A stretch of 64,000 nt of DNA from JBGRPZ01 sp041725955 (GTDB lineage: Bacteria; Bacteroidota; Bacteroidia; Bacteroidales; JBGRPZ01): NCBI GenBank assembly GCA_041725955.1, contig JBGRQE010000001.1, positions 62,001 through 126,000 of the forward strand. The letters run 5' to 3'. Shown here one piece after another: positions 63,591 to 64,000 of this stretch (positions within the stretch are counted from its first letter, which is position 1; every line of letters begins with the position of its first letter). Both the position numbers and the translations under genes were made by a program. Under the pieces are notes generated by a model that saw only the letters and a list, made by a program, of their open reading frames with translations, made no database searches and was not told where the DNA came from.

Positions 63591-64000
63591 ATGAAGAAAG
63601 TATTTGTATCTTTTTTTGTTGTTATAGCCATAATGGTTAATGGAGGGGTTTTTATGTCTTGTACAGGAATATCTCCGGAAAAAGAGGGTGTTGAAAAAAA
63701 GGAAAATGGAGAAAGTGCTGCTGAAAATAAACAAGAGATTAAAAAGGCGGTACATATTGCTTTGGTGAAAAATGTTGAGCGTCAGATTTCGATTTTTAGT
63801 TCTGGAAGATTAAATGCTTTTAGTCAAGTTGATTTAATTAGTCAGGTATCTGGTGTTATCTCAACTAAGAATACACCACTAAAAATTGGGGCTTCATTTT
63901 TAAAGGGTGATCTGCTTTTTCACGTTTTCGATGATGAGACAGAGTTAAAGTTGAAAGCTTCTAAAAGTCAGTTTTTAAGTAGTTTAGCGAAGGTTATGCC
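63591..64000 (+). CDS. RND efflux periplasmic adaptor lipoprotein, 3' end outside window
   Basis: The first 136 residues of an adaptor protein are visible; the frame runs off the window. The N-terminus is a lipoprotein-type signal (VFVSFFVVIAIMVNGGVFMSC) with Cys24 as likely lipid site, then a charged linker (PEKEGVEKKENGESAAENKQ). The start of the adaptor fold follows: SSGRLNAFSQVDLISQVSGV and TPLKIGASFLKGDLLFHVFD, the first lipoyl-like half, then a helix. It is a different protein from the adaptor at the start of the window. RND permease and outer-membrane genes are expected downstream (inference). Confidence 0.85.
   Translation, partial: MKKVFVSFFVVIAIMVNGGVFMSCTGISPEKEGVEKKENGESAAENKQEIKKAVHIALVKNVERQISIFSSGRLNAFSQVDLISQVSGVISTKNTPLKIGASFLKGDLLFHVFDDETELKLKASKSQFLSSLAKVM

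Noticed and set aside
63501..63755. 84-codon minus-strand ORF at the window end
   Set aside because: It runs antisense to the RND adaptor start and its promoter, and has no recognisable protein features.
1..64000. tRNA or rRNA genes and insertion sequences
   Set aside because: No cloverleaf-like or rRNA sequence, transposase motif or terminal inverted repeat with target duplication was seen on reading.

Overview
This is a low-GC window carrying about 41 protein-coding genes, almost all chromosomal housekeeping or cell-envelope functions. Several features point to Bacteroidota, and probably to a Marinilabiliales-type marine or gut anaerobe. These are a type IX secretion (T9SS) C-terminal sorting domain on two gingipain-like C25 proteases, TAnnTTTG promoter boxes with TTTG about 19-20 nt upstream, RNase HI with a viroplasmin-like N-terminus, a TolB/Omp85-like fusion, a class II ribonucleotide reductase and a DAHP synthase-chorismate mutase fusion. 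The order-level assignment is inference. I saw no tRNA, rRNA, CRISPR array, transposase or prophage.

Layout. 0-7.3 kb: the 3' part of an RND efflux operon (adaptor cut by the window edge, then two different RND permeases overlapping by 4 bp). 7.3-7.6 kb: first copy of a dispersed repeat element. 7.7-14.1 kb: phoH (minus) divergent from polA, then a ROK kinase and an MBL-fold hydrolase. 14.3-21.5 kb: a gluzincin-like/beta-propeller/Omp85 outer-membrane protein, two half-length TauE/SafE proteins, and the B12-dependent ribonucleotide reductase. 21.5-23.5 kb (minus): an orphan NtrC-type regulator, pterin dehydratase and a small helical-repeat protein. 23.8-26.0 kb: a truncated LTA-synthase-like gene and a GT39 glycosyltransferase. 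26.1-32.6 kb: CoA-transferase, lipoprotein, RNase HI, two isoprenyl diphosphate synthases, a radical SAM protein and a beta-barrel protein. 32.6-36.9 kb (minus): PAP2-like protein, rpoN, second repeat-element copy, asnS. 37-42.5 kb: DAHP synthase-chorismate mutase, CorA with a possible small RNA upstream, a second GT39, a membrane protein and a DgkA-like kinase. 42.7-51.4 kb: S9 peptidase, class II aldolase, Usp, SPOR protein, YgiQ and M20 amidohydrolase. 51.8-54.4 kb: rbfA, a methyltransferase and a LolC/E-type permease. 54.7-62.7 kb: two tandem gingipain-like proteases. 62.7-64 kb: third repeat-element copy (inverted), a consensus promoter with no clear gene, and the 5' end of another RND adaptor lipoprotein.

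The most unusual signal is the dispersed, non-coding repeat element. Three copies (7.3, 35.0 and 62.9 kb) each have a core of contiguous 22-bp units built on GATGAAAACCTCCTAG. Two copies share a 32-bp identical left arm and a near-identical right arm; the third is inverted and more divergent. There is no transposase or spacer. Other points worth a look are a candidate minus-strand small RNA upstream of corA, an unassigned TTTG-N19-TAAATTTG promoter at 63.1 kb, an LTA-synthase-like gene that has lost its sulfatase domain, a gingipain-like protease with Cys beside its catalytic His, and two adjacent half-size TauE genes.
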